Below, piece after piece: positions 17,908 to 27,376 of a stretch of DNA of 64,000 nt (position 1 is its first letter; each line of letters starts with the position of its first letter). The notes under the pieces were generated by a model that was given only the letters and a program-made list of their open reading frames with translations, had not been told where the DNA came from and did not search any database. The translations under genes were made by a program, and so were the position numbers. The DNA comes from an uncultured archaeon (GTDB lineage: Archaea > Thermoplasmatota > Thermoplasmata > Thermoplasmatales > Thermoplasmataceae). The stretch lies in the NCBI GenBank assembly GCA_000965745.1, contig CP009479.1, positions 1,064,457 to 1,128,456 on the forward strand, written 5' to 3'.

Positions 17908-20595
17908 TCAGTCCTGAAGCTCCTTTTCAGGAATTATCGCAGCCCTTGCTGCTGCAAGCCTTGCGACAGGTATTCTGAACGGTGATGCTGAAACGTAGTC
18001 CAGGCCTATTTCATGGCAGAACTCGATGGTTTCAGGATCTCCTCCCTGCTCACCGCATATGCCTATCTCAAGCTTCCTGTTTGTCTTCCTTCCCTTCTGG
18101 ACTGCCATCTTCATGAGCTCTCCCACACCATTCCTGTCAACAGTAGTGAAAGGATCATTCTGCAGCACTCCCTCTTCAAGGTATTTGGCCATGAATTTCC
18201 CTTCTGCATCGTCCCTGCTGTACCCGAACGTCATCTGGGTAAGATCGTTCGTTCCGAAGGAGAAGAAGTCTGCTGTCTCCGCAATCTGGTCTGCAGTGAC
18301 ACAGGCACGTGGTATCTCGATCATGGTGCCGAACTTGTACTCTATTTCCTGCTCATCAAGTGCCTTTTCGGCCACAGTCTCAAGTCTCTCCCTGAGTTTG
18401 CTGAGCTCGTTCTTGTGGCCTACGAGCGGGATCATGATTTCCGGGTATATCTTCTTTCCTTCCCTTATCACCCTGCTGGCGGCCTTGATGATTGCTGTAA
18501 CCTGCATCTCGTAAATTTCCGGGTAGCTCAGGCCCAGCCTGCATCCCCTGAAACCAAGCATTGGGTTGAATTCTTCAAGGTTCTTTATCGTCCTCAGCAT
18601 CTTGTTGAGCTCTTCAAGCCTGTTTACAAGCCTGTCCAGCTCCCTCACTTCCTTTGCTGCTGAAAGCTTGAATTTTATGTCGAATATTTCTCTCATGACC
18701 TCTTCCTTGTCCGGAAGGAATTCGTGAAGAGGGGGATCGAGGAGCCTGATGATAACAGGGTATCCTTCCATAGTCCTGAAGAACTCGGTGAAATCAGAGA
18801 TCTGCATTGGCAGAAGCTGGTTCAGGTAGAACCTTCTCTCAGATTCTGTAAGGCTCATGATCATGGCCCTCATAATAGGAATCCTGTCTGTGCCGAGGAA
18901 CATCCTTTCAGTCCTTGCCAGGCCGATCCCCTCAGCTCCATTTTCCCTTGCGAGCTTCGCCTCTTCGGGAGTGTTGGCGTTTGCCCTTACCCCGAGCTTC
19001 CTGACCTCATCTGCCCATTCCAGAAGCTCATTCGTCTGCTGCTCTATCCCCGGGACTTCGACTTCCATCTTTTTCAGGTAAAAGTTTCCAGAGGTCCCAT
19101 CCACAGTTATAATGTCTCCCTCACGAAGTACTTCATCGCCTATTGTTACACACTCTTCCCTGATGTCAACCGTTATGGCCTCAGCCCCCACCACGGCGGG
19201 CTTGCCCATGGCTCTTGCAACCACTGCAGCATGGGATGTCATGCCACCTTTCTGAGTTAGAAACCCTTCAGAGACAGCCATTCCCCTGACATCATCGGCT
19301 GTCGTTTCAGGCCTTACGAGAATTATCCTCTTTCCCTGTTTCGTAAGCTCAACAGCCTTTTCTGACGTGAAAACTATGGATCCGACCGCTGCTCCCGGTG
19401 AAGCTGCAAGGCCTGTTCCGGCCGGGACTTCATCATCTTTCCTCTTTATCTGTGGATGCAGGAGCAGGTCGAGCGTCTGTGGAGTGATTCGTGTAAGCGC
19501 CTCCTCCCTGCTGATCAGCTTCTCCTTGACCATGTCCACAGCGACCTTGACAGCCGCTCTGGCAGTCCTCTTTCCTGATCTCGTCTGGAGAAGGTAGAAC
19601 ACGCCTTTCTCGATGGTGAACTCTATGTCCTGCATGTCCTTGTAATGCTTTTCAAGGACCTCTGCAGACTTGATCAGATCGCTGTAGGCGTCGGGCAGGC
19701 TTTTCTTCATGTCGTCAATGTGCTTTGGAGTCCTTATCCCTGCAACCACATCCTCGCCCTGTGCATTTGGAAGGTACTCAGCGAAAAGCATCTTGTTGCC
19801 GGTGTTCGGGTCCCTGGTGAATGCCACACCGGTGGCCGAGTCGTTTCCCATGTTCCCGAATATCATCGAGACCACACTTACTGCTGTCCCGAGGTCCTCC
19901 GGTATCTTATGAATTTCCCTGTAGGTTTTTGCCCTTTCAGAGTTCCATGAATCAAATACAGCCTTGACCGAAAGCCTGAGCTGCTCTATGGGCTCCTGTG
20001 GAAATTTTTGCTTGTTCTTGCGGTACACGAGCTTGTATTCTTCAATAACCTCACGCATCTCATCTGCTGTAAGATCAACATCTTCACGCTTCCTGTGCTT
20101 CTTCTTGATCTGGGTCATCGCACTGTCGAAGTCTGAGTACGGGATACCAAGGACAACGACACCGAACATCTGGATAAGCCTCCTGTAAGAATCGTATGCA
20201 AATCTCTCATTGTCAGTGGATTCCCATAGCCCCTTCACTGTCTCATCGTTGAGGCCGACATTCAGTATTGTATCCATCATCCCCGGCATGCTGATGGCAG
20301 CCCCCGACCTTACTGAAACCAGCAGCGGGTTCTTCTTGTCCCCAAATTTCTTTCCCGTCTCTTCCTCGATCTTGTTCAAATGTTCAATAGCCTGCTCCCA
20401 CATCCCTTCCGGGAAGTCACGGTTGTCAAGAAAATCAATGCAGGCAGCTGTACTTATGGTGAATCCCGGAGGCACATTAAGGCCAAGGTTCTTCATTTCC
20501 GCAAGGCCGGCACCCTTGCCTCCCAGGAGATCACGCATGTCCTTGCTTCCTTCTTCAAAGAGATAAACGTATTTTACAGCGCTTTTCACACACAA
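17908..20595 (-). CDS. ppdK: Pyruvate, phosphate dikinase
   Basis: An 895-residue enzyme interconverting pyruvate, ATP and phosphate with PEP, AMP and pyrophosphate. N-terminal ATP-grasp domain (GGKGAGLAEMK at 24-34, SVRSGAAISMPGMMDT), central phosphohistidine domain with the GGMTSHAAVVAR motif near residue 455 and C-terminal PEP-binding barrel ending with CGEQGGD. Full length. The frame opens with a TTG, and a GTG two codons later is an equally good start. It likely serves gluconeogenic or glycolytic PEP formation. Confidence 0.96.
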   Translation of the reverse strand: MCVKSAVKYVYLFEEGSKDMRDLLGGKGAGLAEMKNLGLNVPPGFTISTAACIDFLDNRDFPEGMWEQAIEHLNKIEEETGKKFGDKKNPLLVSVRSGAAISMPGMMDTILNVGLNDETVKGLWESTDNERFAYDSYRRLIQMFGVVVLGIPYSDFDSAMTQIKKKHRKREDVDLTADEMREVIEEYKLVYRKNKQKFPQEPIEQLRLSVKAVFDSWNSERAKTYREIHKIPEDLGTAVSVVSMIFGNMGNDSATGVAFTRDPNTGNKMLFAEYLPNAQGEDVVAGIRTPKHIDDMKKSLPDAYSDLIKSAEVLEKHYKDMQDIEFTIEKGVFYLLQTRSGKRTARAAVKVAVDMVKEKLISREEALTRITPQTLDLLLHPQIKRKDDEVPAGTGLAASPGAAVGSIVFTSEKAVELTKQGKRIILVRPETTADDVRGMAVSEGFLTQKGGMTSHAAVVARAMGKPAVVGAEAITVDIREECVTIGDEVLREGDIITVDGTSGNFYLKKMEVEVPGIEQQTNELLEWADEVRKLGVRANANTPEEAKLARENGAEGIGLARTERMFLGTDRIPIMRAMIMSLTESERRFYLNQLLPMQISDFTEFFRTMEGYPVIIRLLDPPLHEFLPDKEEVMREIFDIKFKLSAAKEVRELDRLVNRLEELNKMLRTIKNLEEFNPMLGFRGCRLGLSYPEIYEMQVTAIIKAASRVIREGKKIYPEIMIPLVGHKNELSKLRERLETVAEKALDEQEIEYKFGTMIEIPRACVTADQIAETADFFSFGTNDLTQMTFGYSRDDAEGKFMAKYLEEGVLQNDPFTTVDRNGVGELMKMAVQKGRKTNRKLEIGICGEQGGDPETIEFCHEIGLDYVSASPFRIPVARLAAARAAIIPEKELQD

Positions 20596-20729
20596 TTATT
20601 GGTTCATGTTAAAAACTTTTTTCCTGAGTTTTCTCATATATTTTCGAAAATCTGGAAAAATACCACTAGCAGGTATGAAATTATGTTGAAATGATAATTT
20701 TTTGAACAAGAATTGAATAAAGTATTAAT

Positions 20730-21446
20730 ATGGAGAGAACATTCAGGCGAACTTCCTTTGGCGACATTTCATATCTGCACAGGCCCGGCAAAACAAATCT
20801 GATATTTCTGCATGGCCTGGGTGGGTCATCAAACAACTGGATGAAGCTTCCGGAAAGCCTTGACAGCAGTTTTTCGCTATACTTCGTGGATCTGCTTGGT
20901 CACGGCCGGACTGATGCAGGAAACTGGGACTATTCCATTAAAGATCAGTGCAGGATGCTTTCAGAATTCATCGGGAACCTTGGAATAGAAAATTATGGCC
21001 TTGTCGGAAATTCCTACGGCGGGTGGGTTTCAGCAACTTATGCATCCAGGTTTGGAAACCCGGGATACCTTATCCTTGAGGACAGTGCGGGAATCAACCC
21101 CACAGTAGGGGAGTGGGAGAGGAGCAAGATCGAGGAGTTCATTGACCGCCTTCAGTCTTTCGGGAGGGTCAATGACAGGGAGGTAATGGAGAAAATAATA
21201 CTGAACAATTCAACCGGAAGGGAAAAGCTGTCCGAAGGCGACTTGAGGGCCATAAGATCAAAGACACTTGTCATATGGGGCGAGAAGGATAGGATGATCC
21301 CTGTCTCTTACGGCAGAAAAATGAGTGAACTCATCCCGGGAAGCAGCTTCGAATCGATCAGCACTGCGGGGCATATCCCGCACTACACACACTCAGAAGA
21401 GGTATCCCGCTTAATAAACAGATTCATCCTCGGCAAGGTAGTATGA
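20730..21446 (+). CDS. Alpha/beta-hydrolase
   Basis: A 238-residue alpha/beta-hydrolase-fold enzyme. HGLGGSSNNW (29-37) forms the oxyanion-hole strand, the nucleophile elbow is G-N-S95-Y-G-G, and D187 (EKDRMIP) with H215 (AGHIPH) completes the triad. The substrate is unknown; the fold covers esterases, lactonases and C-C hydrolases. Its 3' end overlaps the nitrilase-family gene on the other strand by 36 bp. Confidence 0.88.
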   Translation: MERTFRRTSFGDISYLHRPGKTNLIFLHGLGGSSNNWMKLPESLDSSFSLYFVDLLGHGRTDAGNWDYSIKDQCRMLSEFIGNLGIENYGLVGNSYGGWVSATYASRFGNPGYLILEDSAGINPTVGEWERSKIEEFIDRLQSFGRVNDREVMEKIILNNSTGREKLSEGDLRAIRSKTLVIWGEKDRMIPVSYGRKMSELIPGSSFESISTAGHIPHYTHSEEVSRLINRFILGKVV

Positions 21447-22214
21447 TCCAGGATCTTCGCCAAGGCGTTCCTCCCTCATGTCTCTGAGCCCGTCAATGTT
21501 GAGGGTCTCTGTTATCACATGTGCGTCTCCGTAGCTCTTTGTCTTCAACTTGGCCCCGAACATATACTTTCGGGGGACAGCAATCAAGGAATTTCCCAGG
21601 AATGGATCGGAAAGGGAATTTATGGAAACGAATGGAAGCCTGTTTTCAAGGGACCTTGCCTCAATGTATATTTTCCACATATCGTGGAAATCCTTGTGTA
21701 TCAGGGCCGGATTCAGCATGAGCTCAGACCCTCTCATTGCTGCAAGCCTGGCGTAGTATGGAAAATCTGAATCATAGCATATCGCAACGCTGAATTTCAG
21801 ATCTAAGTTTTCAAAAATCATGGCCCTGGTTCCTGAAGCATATGTTTCTTTCTCCCTGCTGAAAAGTGAGATCTTGTCCTGCCAGCCCAGCAGCTTCCCC
21901 TCTGAAATAACCGGGGAACTGTTGAAAAGACCATCTTCCCTCTTCACGGAAAAGCTCCCGGGAATTATTGTTGACCCTGTCTTTTCCGAGAATTCCCTGA
22001 AAAACAGCAAGATCTTGCCGAGCTCTTCCGAATCTGCATCAAGAGTGTCCGTTATCCATTTTTCCGGCATCACCACGAAATCTGGATCCTTACCAGTAAG
22101 ATCCTCTGTAAACTCGTTAACAAGATACATCATGGCGTCATTCAGGCTTTTCCTCCTGGTCTGCAGGCCCACGATGCTAAGTGTGTCAGTCATCATTCCA
22201 CTCTCATTCGCCAA
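21411..22214 (-). CDS. Carbon-nitrogen hydrolase (nitrilase superfamily)
   Basis: A 267-residue amidase/nitrilase-fold protein. The catalytic Glu-Lys-Cys set is visible: E51 in VVMPEKW, K114 in WQDKISLF and C146 in AICYDSDFP. It would hydrolyse or condense an amide through a cysteine thioester. Another start at Met8 is possible. The first bases overlap the end of the coaBC gene by 11 bp, so the two are translationally coupled; the shared pathway is not obvious. Confidence 0.87.
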   Translation of the reverse strand: MANESGMMTDTLSIVGLQTRRKSLNDAMMYLVNEFTEDLTGKDPDFVVMPEKWITDTLDADSEELGKILLFFREFSEKTGSTIIPGSFSVKREDGLFNSSPVISEGKLLGWQDKISLFSREKETYASGTRAMIFENLDLKFSVAICYDSDFPYYARLAAMRGSELMLNPALIHKDFHDMWKIYIEARSLENRLPFVSINSLSDPFLGNSLIAVPRKYMFGAKLKTKSYGDAHVITETLNIDGLRDMREERLGEDPGSYYLAEDESVY

Positions 22215-23409
22215 TAATTTCAGCTGCAGTTCTCAATACCTGAAGAGTCATTTCGGGTTTAGAAACATTATTGAGTTTCTCAACTGAATCTTCCTTTATG
22301 ATTTCATAGTCATTGAACGTTTCCCCGAAGGGATCTCTCTTTGCAAAGCTGTTGGACACTATCATTTCAGGGCCAGATTTCTTGAATTTCTCGCGGATAA
22401 GTTCGAGGTCCTTTTCCTCCGTCAGGTTGAAGGGAATAAGGAGGCCTTTGTGTTTTTCCCTCACCCTGTCGATAATCTTTCCTCTGGGTTCCAGCTTAAT
22501 CTGATGTGATGATGAGCTTGATATCTTTTCCTTAAATTCCCCGCTGATCCTGAAATCAGATATTGCTGCCGGTGACAGGACAATATCATAGCCTCTTTCT
22601 ACCTCTTTCAGGGCTTCCGCCTCGATCTCAGAACTGGTCTCCGCCTCTATGTAGTTAGTGTAGGACGGAAGATCCTCTGTGCAGTTCCCGACATATGTTA
22701 TCCGCGAAGCACCGAGCCTGAACGCCGACCTTGCAAACCAGTATGCAGTGAACCCTGTGCCATGGTTGGAGAGTGACCTGACAGGGTCTATTGGCTCTTC
22801 CGTGTGGCCCCCAATAACTATCACCTTCTTCCCTGAAAGCGTATGTGAATAGAATGCCCTGCATATGTGGTCAATAATTTCCGCGTTGGCTGAAAGCTTA
22901 GCCTTCTCCTCCGAGATTTCAGGAGGCACTATATCAACACCGATTGATGTCAGGAAGTCAGCATTTCTCCTGTTTGAAGGATTCCTGTACATCCCTTCAT
23001 GCATTGCTGGCGAAAGCACAACTTTGTTCCCGTTTCCCGCGGCAAAGGAATAGAAGGATGAGGGGACATCATCGGAAATGCCGTTTGCAATTTTTCCCAG
23101 AGTGTTGTGGGTGCAGGGCGTGATCGAAAGAACAGTATCACCAGGCTGGCCTTCGAAGAGGGTGATATGTTCAATTTCGCCTGTCAGCTCCGTGGTGACT
23201 TCGTTGCCGGATGCCCATCTCATGATTTTTGGAGAAATGAGGCTGGCAGCTTCTTCACTCATTCCAACAAACACTTGCGCACCTTCTCTTCTCAAGTCCC
23301 TTATCAGATCAGGCACTCTGTAAAGCGAAATACTCGCCGTTACAGCCACCACCACTCTCTTTCCTTTCAGCATACCTGAAAATCTGTTTCTGTCTGCATT
23401 GTCAAGCAT
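22204..23409 (-). CDS. coaBC: Bifunctional phosphopantothenoylcysteine decarboxylase/synthetase
   Basis: A 401-residue coenzyme A biosynthesis enzyme. The N-terminal flavoprotein half (GKRVVVAVTASISLYR, then the histidine in EIEHITLF and the SPAMHEGMY substrate clamp) decarboxylates 4'-phosphopantothenoylcysteine; the C-terminal half (GKKVIVIGGHTEEPIDPVR) has the CoaB nucleotide-binding fold that makes it from phosphopantothenate, a nucleotide and cysteine. Full-length fusion. Overlaps the nitrilase-family gene downstream. Confidence 0.93.
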   Translation of the reverse strand: MLDNADRNRFSGMLKGKRVVVAVTASISLYRVPDLIRDLRREGAQVFVGMSEEAASLISPKIMRWASGNEVTTELTGEIEHITLFEGQPGDTVLSITPCTHNTLGKIANGISDDVPSSFYSFAAGNGNKVVLSPAMHEGMYRNPSNRRNADFLTSIGVDIVPPEISEEKAKLSANAEIIDHICRAFYSHTLSGKKVIVIGGHTEEPIDPVRSLSNHGTGFTAYWFARSAFRLGASRITYVGNCTEDLPSYTNYIEAETSSEIEAEALKEVERGYDIVLSPAAISDFRISGEFKEKISSSSSHQIKLEPRGKIIDRVREKHKGLLIPFNLTEEKDLELIREKFKKSGPEMIVSNSFAKRDPFGETFNDYEIIKEDSVEKLNNVSKPEMTLQVLRTAAEIIGE

Positions 23410-23430
23410 ATATGCAATCTCCTGCCTATT

Positions 23431-23829
23431 CTATCTGAACAGATAATATGTCCCATATGATTCAGCACATAGCACTCCCTTCCCATCCCTTACCTCCACA
23501 TGGCAATAGGCAAGCGTCTTCCCTCCTTTTCTGAGTGTTGCCCTGAAATTTGCCGGGCCTTCTTTTATGGGAATATAGAAACTTGTGCTGAGACTGGAAC
23601 TCACCTCATTTACGACGTCCTCGATGGTCATTGCACAAAACGCTGCAGCAGCATCTGAAAATGCCATTATGGCTGCTCCGCTCATGATGCCGCCCAGTCT
23701 CTCCACGTTTTCCCACATGGGAACACTGATCTCGACGTCACCCTGCTCTAGCCTTATTATCTCAACAGTGTGGTTCCTGAAGAAGCCATCCGTTTCCAGG
23801 ATTTGCCTGGCAAGGTTCACGTCTATCAT
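23431..23829 (-). CDS. PaaI-type hotdog thioesterase
   Basis: A 132-residue hotdog-fold protein. The central helix GGIMSGAAIMAFSDAAAAFCAM and the following strand FYIPIKEGPANFRATLRKGGKTLAYCHVEVRD match acyl-CoA thioesterases of the PaaI group, which release free acids from CoA thioesters. It lies 21 bp upstream of coaBC on the same strand and is probably in one transcript with it. Confidence 0.88.
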   Translation of the reverse strand: MIDVNLARQILETDGFFRNHTVEIIRLEQGDVEISVPMWENVERLGGIMSGAAIMAFSDAAAAFCAMTIEDVVNEVSSSLSTSFYIPIKEGPANFRATLRKGGKTLAYCHVEVRDGKGVLCAESYGTYYLFR

Positions 23830-24049
23830 CAGTAATTTTATATGCTCTCTGTATTTATTTTCTTGCGATCAGGTCTCGAATCGATAACTCGTGCAAACTG
23901 AGTTAACTTTTAGATAATTTCTAGCTATTTTGTTCAGATTCGTGTAAAAGATTCACTAGAATTTGTCACTTTGAGTTGACCTTCGTATCCCGTCTAGATG
24001 GTGGTCAGTGAAAAGAAAAAGAATTTAAACAACTTGTTTATATGTAGCT

Positions 24050-24745
24050 ATGGATGCGAATCCTGAGCAATTGGAGAGAATTCATGGGATGCTGAAATTA
24101 CTTGGTCTTTCATCATACGAAGCACAGGGGTTTGCAGCTTTGGTCTATTACGGTGTGGCAAGCGCAGATACTATAGCAGACGCGGCTAAAATCCCAAGAA
24201 CATCTGCATACAAGGTGATGGAATCTCTAGTGCAGAAGGGATTCGCCAAGGAAACTCAGGGACGGCCCAGAATGTTCAAGCCTGAGGACATGAACCAGAT
24301 CAGGAATGATATGGAGGAGAAGTTCCAGACATTGTTCCGGGACCTGAAGGAGCTGCAGGACCTCCTTCCGTCCAAGGGCGAGCCGCAGCTTGTCTACACA
24401 ATCTATGGAAGCCAGAAGGTCATGGAAAAAATTGAGGAGATGCTGAACCTTACAGAGAATGATATATACATCTGCACCCCAAAGGTCAGGGAAATCAGGA
24501 CAGCCCTGAAAAAGAGCATAGACAACGCAATAAAACGTGGGGTAAAGGTGGTCTTTGTGACGCCGCCAAACAAGCGGGTCCCTCCAAACACTGAAGTTTA
24601 CAGAAAGGAAGGCCTCACGGTTACAGATGTAGTGAGCGACCAGACGCGTGCCATGCTTGCAGGACCTGAAATGGATGCTTGCGGATATACAGACAATCCG
24701 GCACTTGCGATGCAGGTATTCTTATTCATCAGTACCATGATATGA
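24050..24745 (+). CDS. TrmB-family transcriptional regulator
   Basis: A 231-residue protein with an N-terminal winged helix (about residues 8-75: LGLSSYEAQGFAALVYYGVASADTIADAAKIPRTSAYKVMESL region) and a short coiled segment, then a phospholipase-D-like effector domain (residues ~118-225), the standard TrmB/sugar-regulator plan. It probably binds a promoter in response to a metabolite. The last residues (FLFISTMI) differ from the usual end and could reflect a late frameshift. It precedes endonuclease IV but with a 69-bp gap. Confidence 0.87.
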   Translation: MDANPEQLERIHGMLKLLGLSSYEAQGFAALVYYGVASADTIADAAKIPRTSAYKVMESLVQKGFAKETQGRPRMFKPEDMNQIRNDMEEKFQTLFRDLKELQDLLPSKGEPQLVYTIYGSQKVMEKIEEMLNLTENDIYICTPKVREIRTALKKSIDNAIKRGVKVVFVTPPNKRVPPNTEVYRKEGLTVTDVVSDQTRAMLAGPEMDACGYTDNPALAMQVFLFISTMI

Positions 24746-24814
24746 AAATCAGCACAAGATCGGACTCAGTAATTATGTGCCGGTTCAGACATTTCATTTA
24801 TTAACCAAATAGCA

Positions 24815-25687
24815 ATGAAAAGCGCGATGTCATTAAGCAGCACCATCACGATCGGAGGGCACGTATCCGCCGCAGGAGGCCCTTCAAATGCTCCTGGTAG
24901 AGCAAGCGTGTTTTCGTTCAACACATTCCAGATTTTCTCAAAGAACCAGATGCAGTGGAAAAGCAAACCTCTGCCTGAGGAAGAGATAAAGAGGTTCGCT
25001 GATGAAGTTAAATCACATTCCATGAGAAACACCATGGTTCACGCCTCTTATCTTCTAAATCTGGGGACTTCGGACCCCTCGCTGAAGGAAAAGGCGCTGA
25101 ACGGAATGAAGGTCGAACTGGAGAGAATTGAACTTCTTGGGATGGACCTGCTCACTTTTCACCCGGGCTCAAGCAAGGGTATTACAGAAAAGGAATCTCT
25201 CAAAAACATAGCAGAGGCACTCAATCAAGTTCTCTTCAAAGAGCAGAAATCAAAAATCCTCCTTGAAACTGCCGCTGGACAGGGCTCGAACGTAGGCTAC
25301 AACTTCGAGCAGCTTGCAGAAATAATAGATCAGATCAGCCTCAAGGACAAAGTTGGGATTTGTTTTGATACCTGCCATGTCTGGGCATCCGGTTACGATA
25401 TCAAATCGCCGGAAGGCTACGCTGAAACAATGGACTCATTCGATTCAACCTTAGGACTCGACAGGCTGAATGGATTCCATCTCAACGATTCTAAGAAAGG
25501 AACTGGAAGCAGGGTTGACAGGCATGAACAAATCGGCCAGGGAACACTCGGTATGGACGGGATATCAAATTTTGTGAACGACAGGAGGTTCAGGAACGTT
25601 CCCATGATTCTTGAAACTCCCAGGGGCGAAGAAGGCTATGACGAGGACCTCAAGGTCATACGTGGTGTGTTTCAAGAGGAAAGGTAG
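24815..25687 (+). CDS. nfo: Endonuclease IV (deoxyribonuclease IV)
   Basis: A 290-residue TIM-barrel AP endonuclease that cuts 5' to abasic sites in base excision repair. All metal-site segments are present: GGHVSAAGG near the start, TFHPGS, LLETAAGQG, CFDTCHVWASGYD, GFHLNDSK followed by RVDRHEQIGQG, and ILETPRG at the end. The ATG at 24827 is an alternative start. Two bp separate it from the next gene, so the two are an operon. Confidence 0.95.
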   Translation: MKSAMSLSSTITIGGHVSAAGGPSNAPGRASVFSFNTFQIFSKNQMQWKSKPLPEEEIKRFADEVKSHSMRNTMVHASYLLNLGTSDPSLKEKALNGMKVELERIELLGMDLLTFHPGSSKGITEKESLKNIAEALNQVLFKEQKSKILLETAAGQGSNVGYNFEQLAEIIDQISLKDKVGICFDTCHVWASGYDIKSPEGYAETMDSFDSTLGLDRLNGFHLNDSKKGTGSRVDRHEQIGQGTLGMDGISNFVNDRRFRNVPMILETPRGEEGYDEDLKVIRGVFQEER

Positions 25688-25689
25688 AG

Positions 25690-26889
25690 TTGAACATACG
25701 CCCCTTCAGACCGTGCATTTACAGTGAAAATCTAAAGGATGTAACCGCACCTCCATTTGATGGCATTACTCCCAATCAGGAATCTGAACTGAAAAAACAT
25801 CCTTACAACATTACACACCTGACGTTACCCCGCGGCGCGGACGGAGTAGAGAATGCCAGGAAGAAAATCCTGCAGTGGATACAGGAAGGAATAATCGTGG
25901 AGATGGACAGGGATACTCTATTCATACTTGTCCAGGAATTCAGGCTAAACTCTGAGAATATTGAACGAATCGGTGTTATAGGGGTGACCGATGTTTATCC
26001 CGATAATGGAATGGTCAAGCCGCATGAAAACACTTTTCCAGGACCGGTAAGGGAGAGGGCAGCATTAATGAAGGGTCTGGAGGCACAACTTGAGCCGCTG
26101 TTCCTCACCATACTGAACAATAATTTCGAAAGAGTGTTAAGACGCATTATTTCGGGGAAGAGGCCCGACAGGGTTTTTGAAGAGCCATACGGGGTAACGA
26201 ATTCTCTTTATTTTGTGTCTGAAATGGAAAAAATCGAGAAGATTTCAGATGCCATATCCCGGGACAATGCCATAGTCGCTGACGGTCATCACAGGCTGAA
26301 GGCGGCCCAGACGATCGCTGAATCTGCCGAAGCGGAAGAAGGGAATTTCTGGAGCGAGAGTATGGTGTATGTTTCCTCAATCTATGACAGGGGGCTGCTC
26401 ATATCCGGTGTGCACAGGATTGTGAATGACAGTTTTTCTTTCAGGCAGAATCTGGACAGGATTGCTTCATATTTCCAGATAAGGGAGCGCGAAACACTTG
26501 ATACAATTGACAATCTGGTCATTTACGACGGAACATTCAAGTACCTTATACCAAGACAGGGGGCACTTGAATCCCTTTTCGGTAAAGAATACTCTTCAGA
26601 GGATATAGTGGGGTCAAAGGTAATCAACGAGATACTCTTCAAGAAGGTGTTGGGAATGGAGGCAAAGGATCTAGAGTCTTCTGTTCAATACACACACGAC
26701 CTTTCTCTTGCGGTTGGTTACGTAGACAGTGGAAAAGCTAATTTCGCAGTGATCATGCCTGCATGGAACAAGGACGCGTTCATCAAACAGTCAATGAGCG
26801 GACATGTGCTGCCTCAGAAATCAACATATTTTTACCCGAAAATTCCATCCGGGATAGCCATAAGGAAACTGGACAGGAAAAGTTGTTGA
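25690..26889 (+). CDS. DUF1015 family protein
   Basis: A 399-residue member of DUF1015, starting NIRPFRPCIYSENLKDVTAPPFD and containing the ADGHHRLKAA motif near residue 200. DUF1015 has been linked to the ParB/sulfiredoxin-like fold, and the DGHHR signature suggests nucleotide or phosphoryl chemistry, but no reaction is proven. The TTG start lies 2 bp after the endonuclease IV stop codon. tRNA-Thr begins 4 bp after this gene. Confidence 0.82.
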   Translation: MNIRPFRPCIYSENLKDVTAPPFDGITPNQESELKKHPYNITHLTLPRGADGVENARKKILQWIQEGIIVEMDRDTLFILVQEFRLNSENIERIGVIGVTDVYPDNGMVKPHENTFPGPVRERAALMKGLEAQLEPLFLTILNNNFERVLRRIISGKRPDRVFEEPYGVTNSLYFVSEMEKIEKISDAISRDNAIVADGHHRLKAAQTIAESAEAEEGNFWSESMVYVSSIYDRGLLISGVHRIVNDSFSFRQNLDRIASYFQIRERETLDTIDNLVIYDGTFKYLIPRQGALESLFGKEYSSEDIVGSKVINEILFKKVLGMEAKDLESSVQYTHDLSLAVGYVDSGKANFAVIMPAWNKDAFIKQSMSGHVLPQKSTYFYPKIPSGIAIRKLDRKSC

Positions 26890-26893
26890 AATT

Positions 26894-26966
26894 GCCACTG
26901 TGGCTTAGCTGGTAGAGCAGCTGATTCGTAATCAGCAGGTCGGGGGTTCAAATCCCTCCAGTGGCT
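26894..26966 (+). tRNA. tRNA-Thr(CGU)
   Basis: A complete 73-nt cloverleaf: acceptor GCCACTG/CAGTGGC with discriminator U73, D arm GCTT...GAGC, anticodon arm GCTGA-TTCGTAA-TCAGC with anticodon CGU (reads ACG), T arm GGGGG-TTCAAAT-CCCTC. CCA is not encoded. Its 3' 45 bases (26922-26966) recur exactly at 29445-29489 and partly elsewhere, marking it as an integration target. Confidence 0.95.
26922..26966 (+). repeat. Attachment-site copy in tRNA-Thr (attL-like)
   Basis: The 45-bp 3' part of tRNA-Thr, from the anticodon stem to the discriminator, is repeated without mismatch at 29445-29489. Tyrosine integrases of archaeal elements commonly recombine within tRNA 3' halves, leaving the intact tRNA at one end and a partial copy at the other. 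Confidence 0.8.
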
Positions 26967-27376
26967 TATATTACAGAATAAGTGGGTTTCTAACAGAATT
27001 AATTCGGTTACTTTTGAAGCACTTTCAGATTTCACTTTCCTGTAAGTAAAAACGAGTGATACCATGCATTTCTTTGCTATTTTCAGGTAAATTTCATGAT
27101 ACCACCACTATGATTTTTCTTTACCTAATTCTACTGAATCTTACCTAAAGCAGTTCAAACAAGACTTGATGAAATACGGGGCATTAAGAGGACAACCAAA
27201 TTATTACATGTCAACAAATTATATATATAGGTGACGTCAAAGAAATAATCATTGAACATCTTTGTTTAAACCAGAAAAATCACAGTAGCTTGCTTGCAGG
27301 TGAAGGGATATAGATTGTCAAAATTAAATTTACCCCTCATGGGTAATTATGTATATATCTATTGATTGAACTAAGT
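26967..27376. other. Gene-free stretch after tRNA-Thr
   Basis: AT-rich, with stop codons in all frames and no RNA gene seen. It holds short echoes (GTGATACCATG and ATGATACCACC; TTACCTAA twice) and a TATA-like ATTATATATATAGG around 27220-27235, which could serve the downstream surface-protein gene or a lost gene. Confidence 0.5.

Noticed and set aside
24700-24745. Frameshift at the end of the TrmB-family gene
   Set aside because: The last residues are unusual but no alternative frame gives a clearly better ending, so no claim is made.
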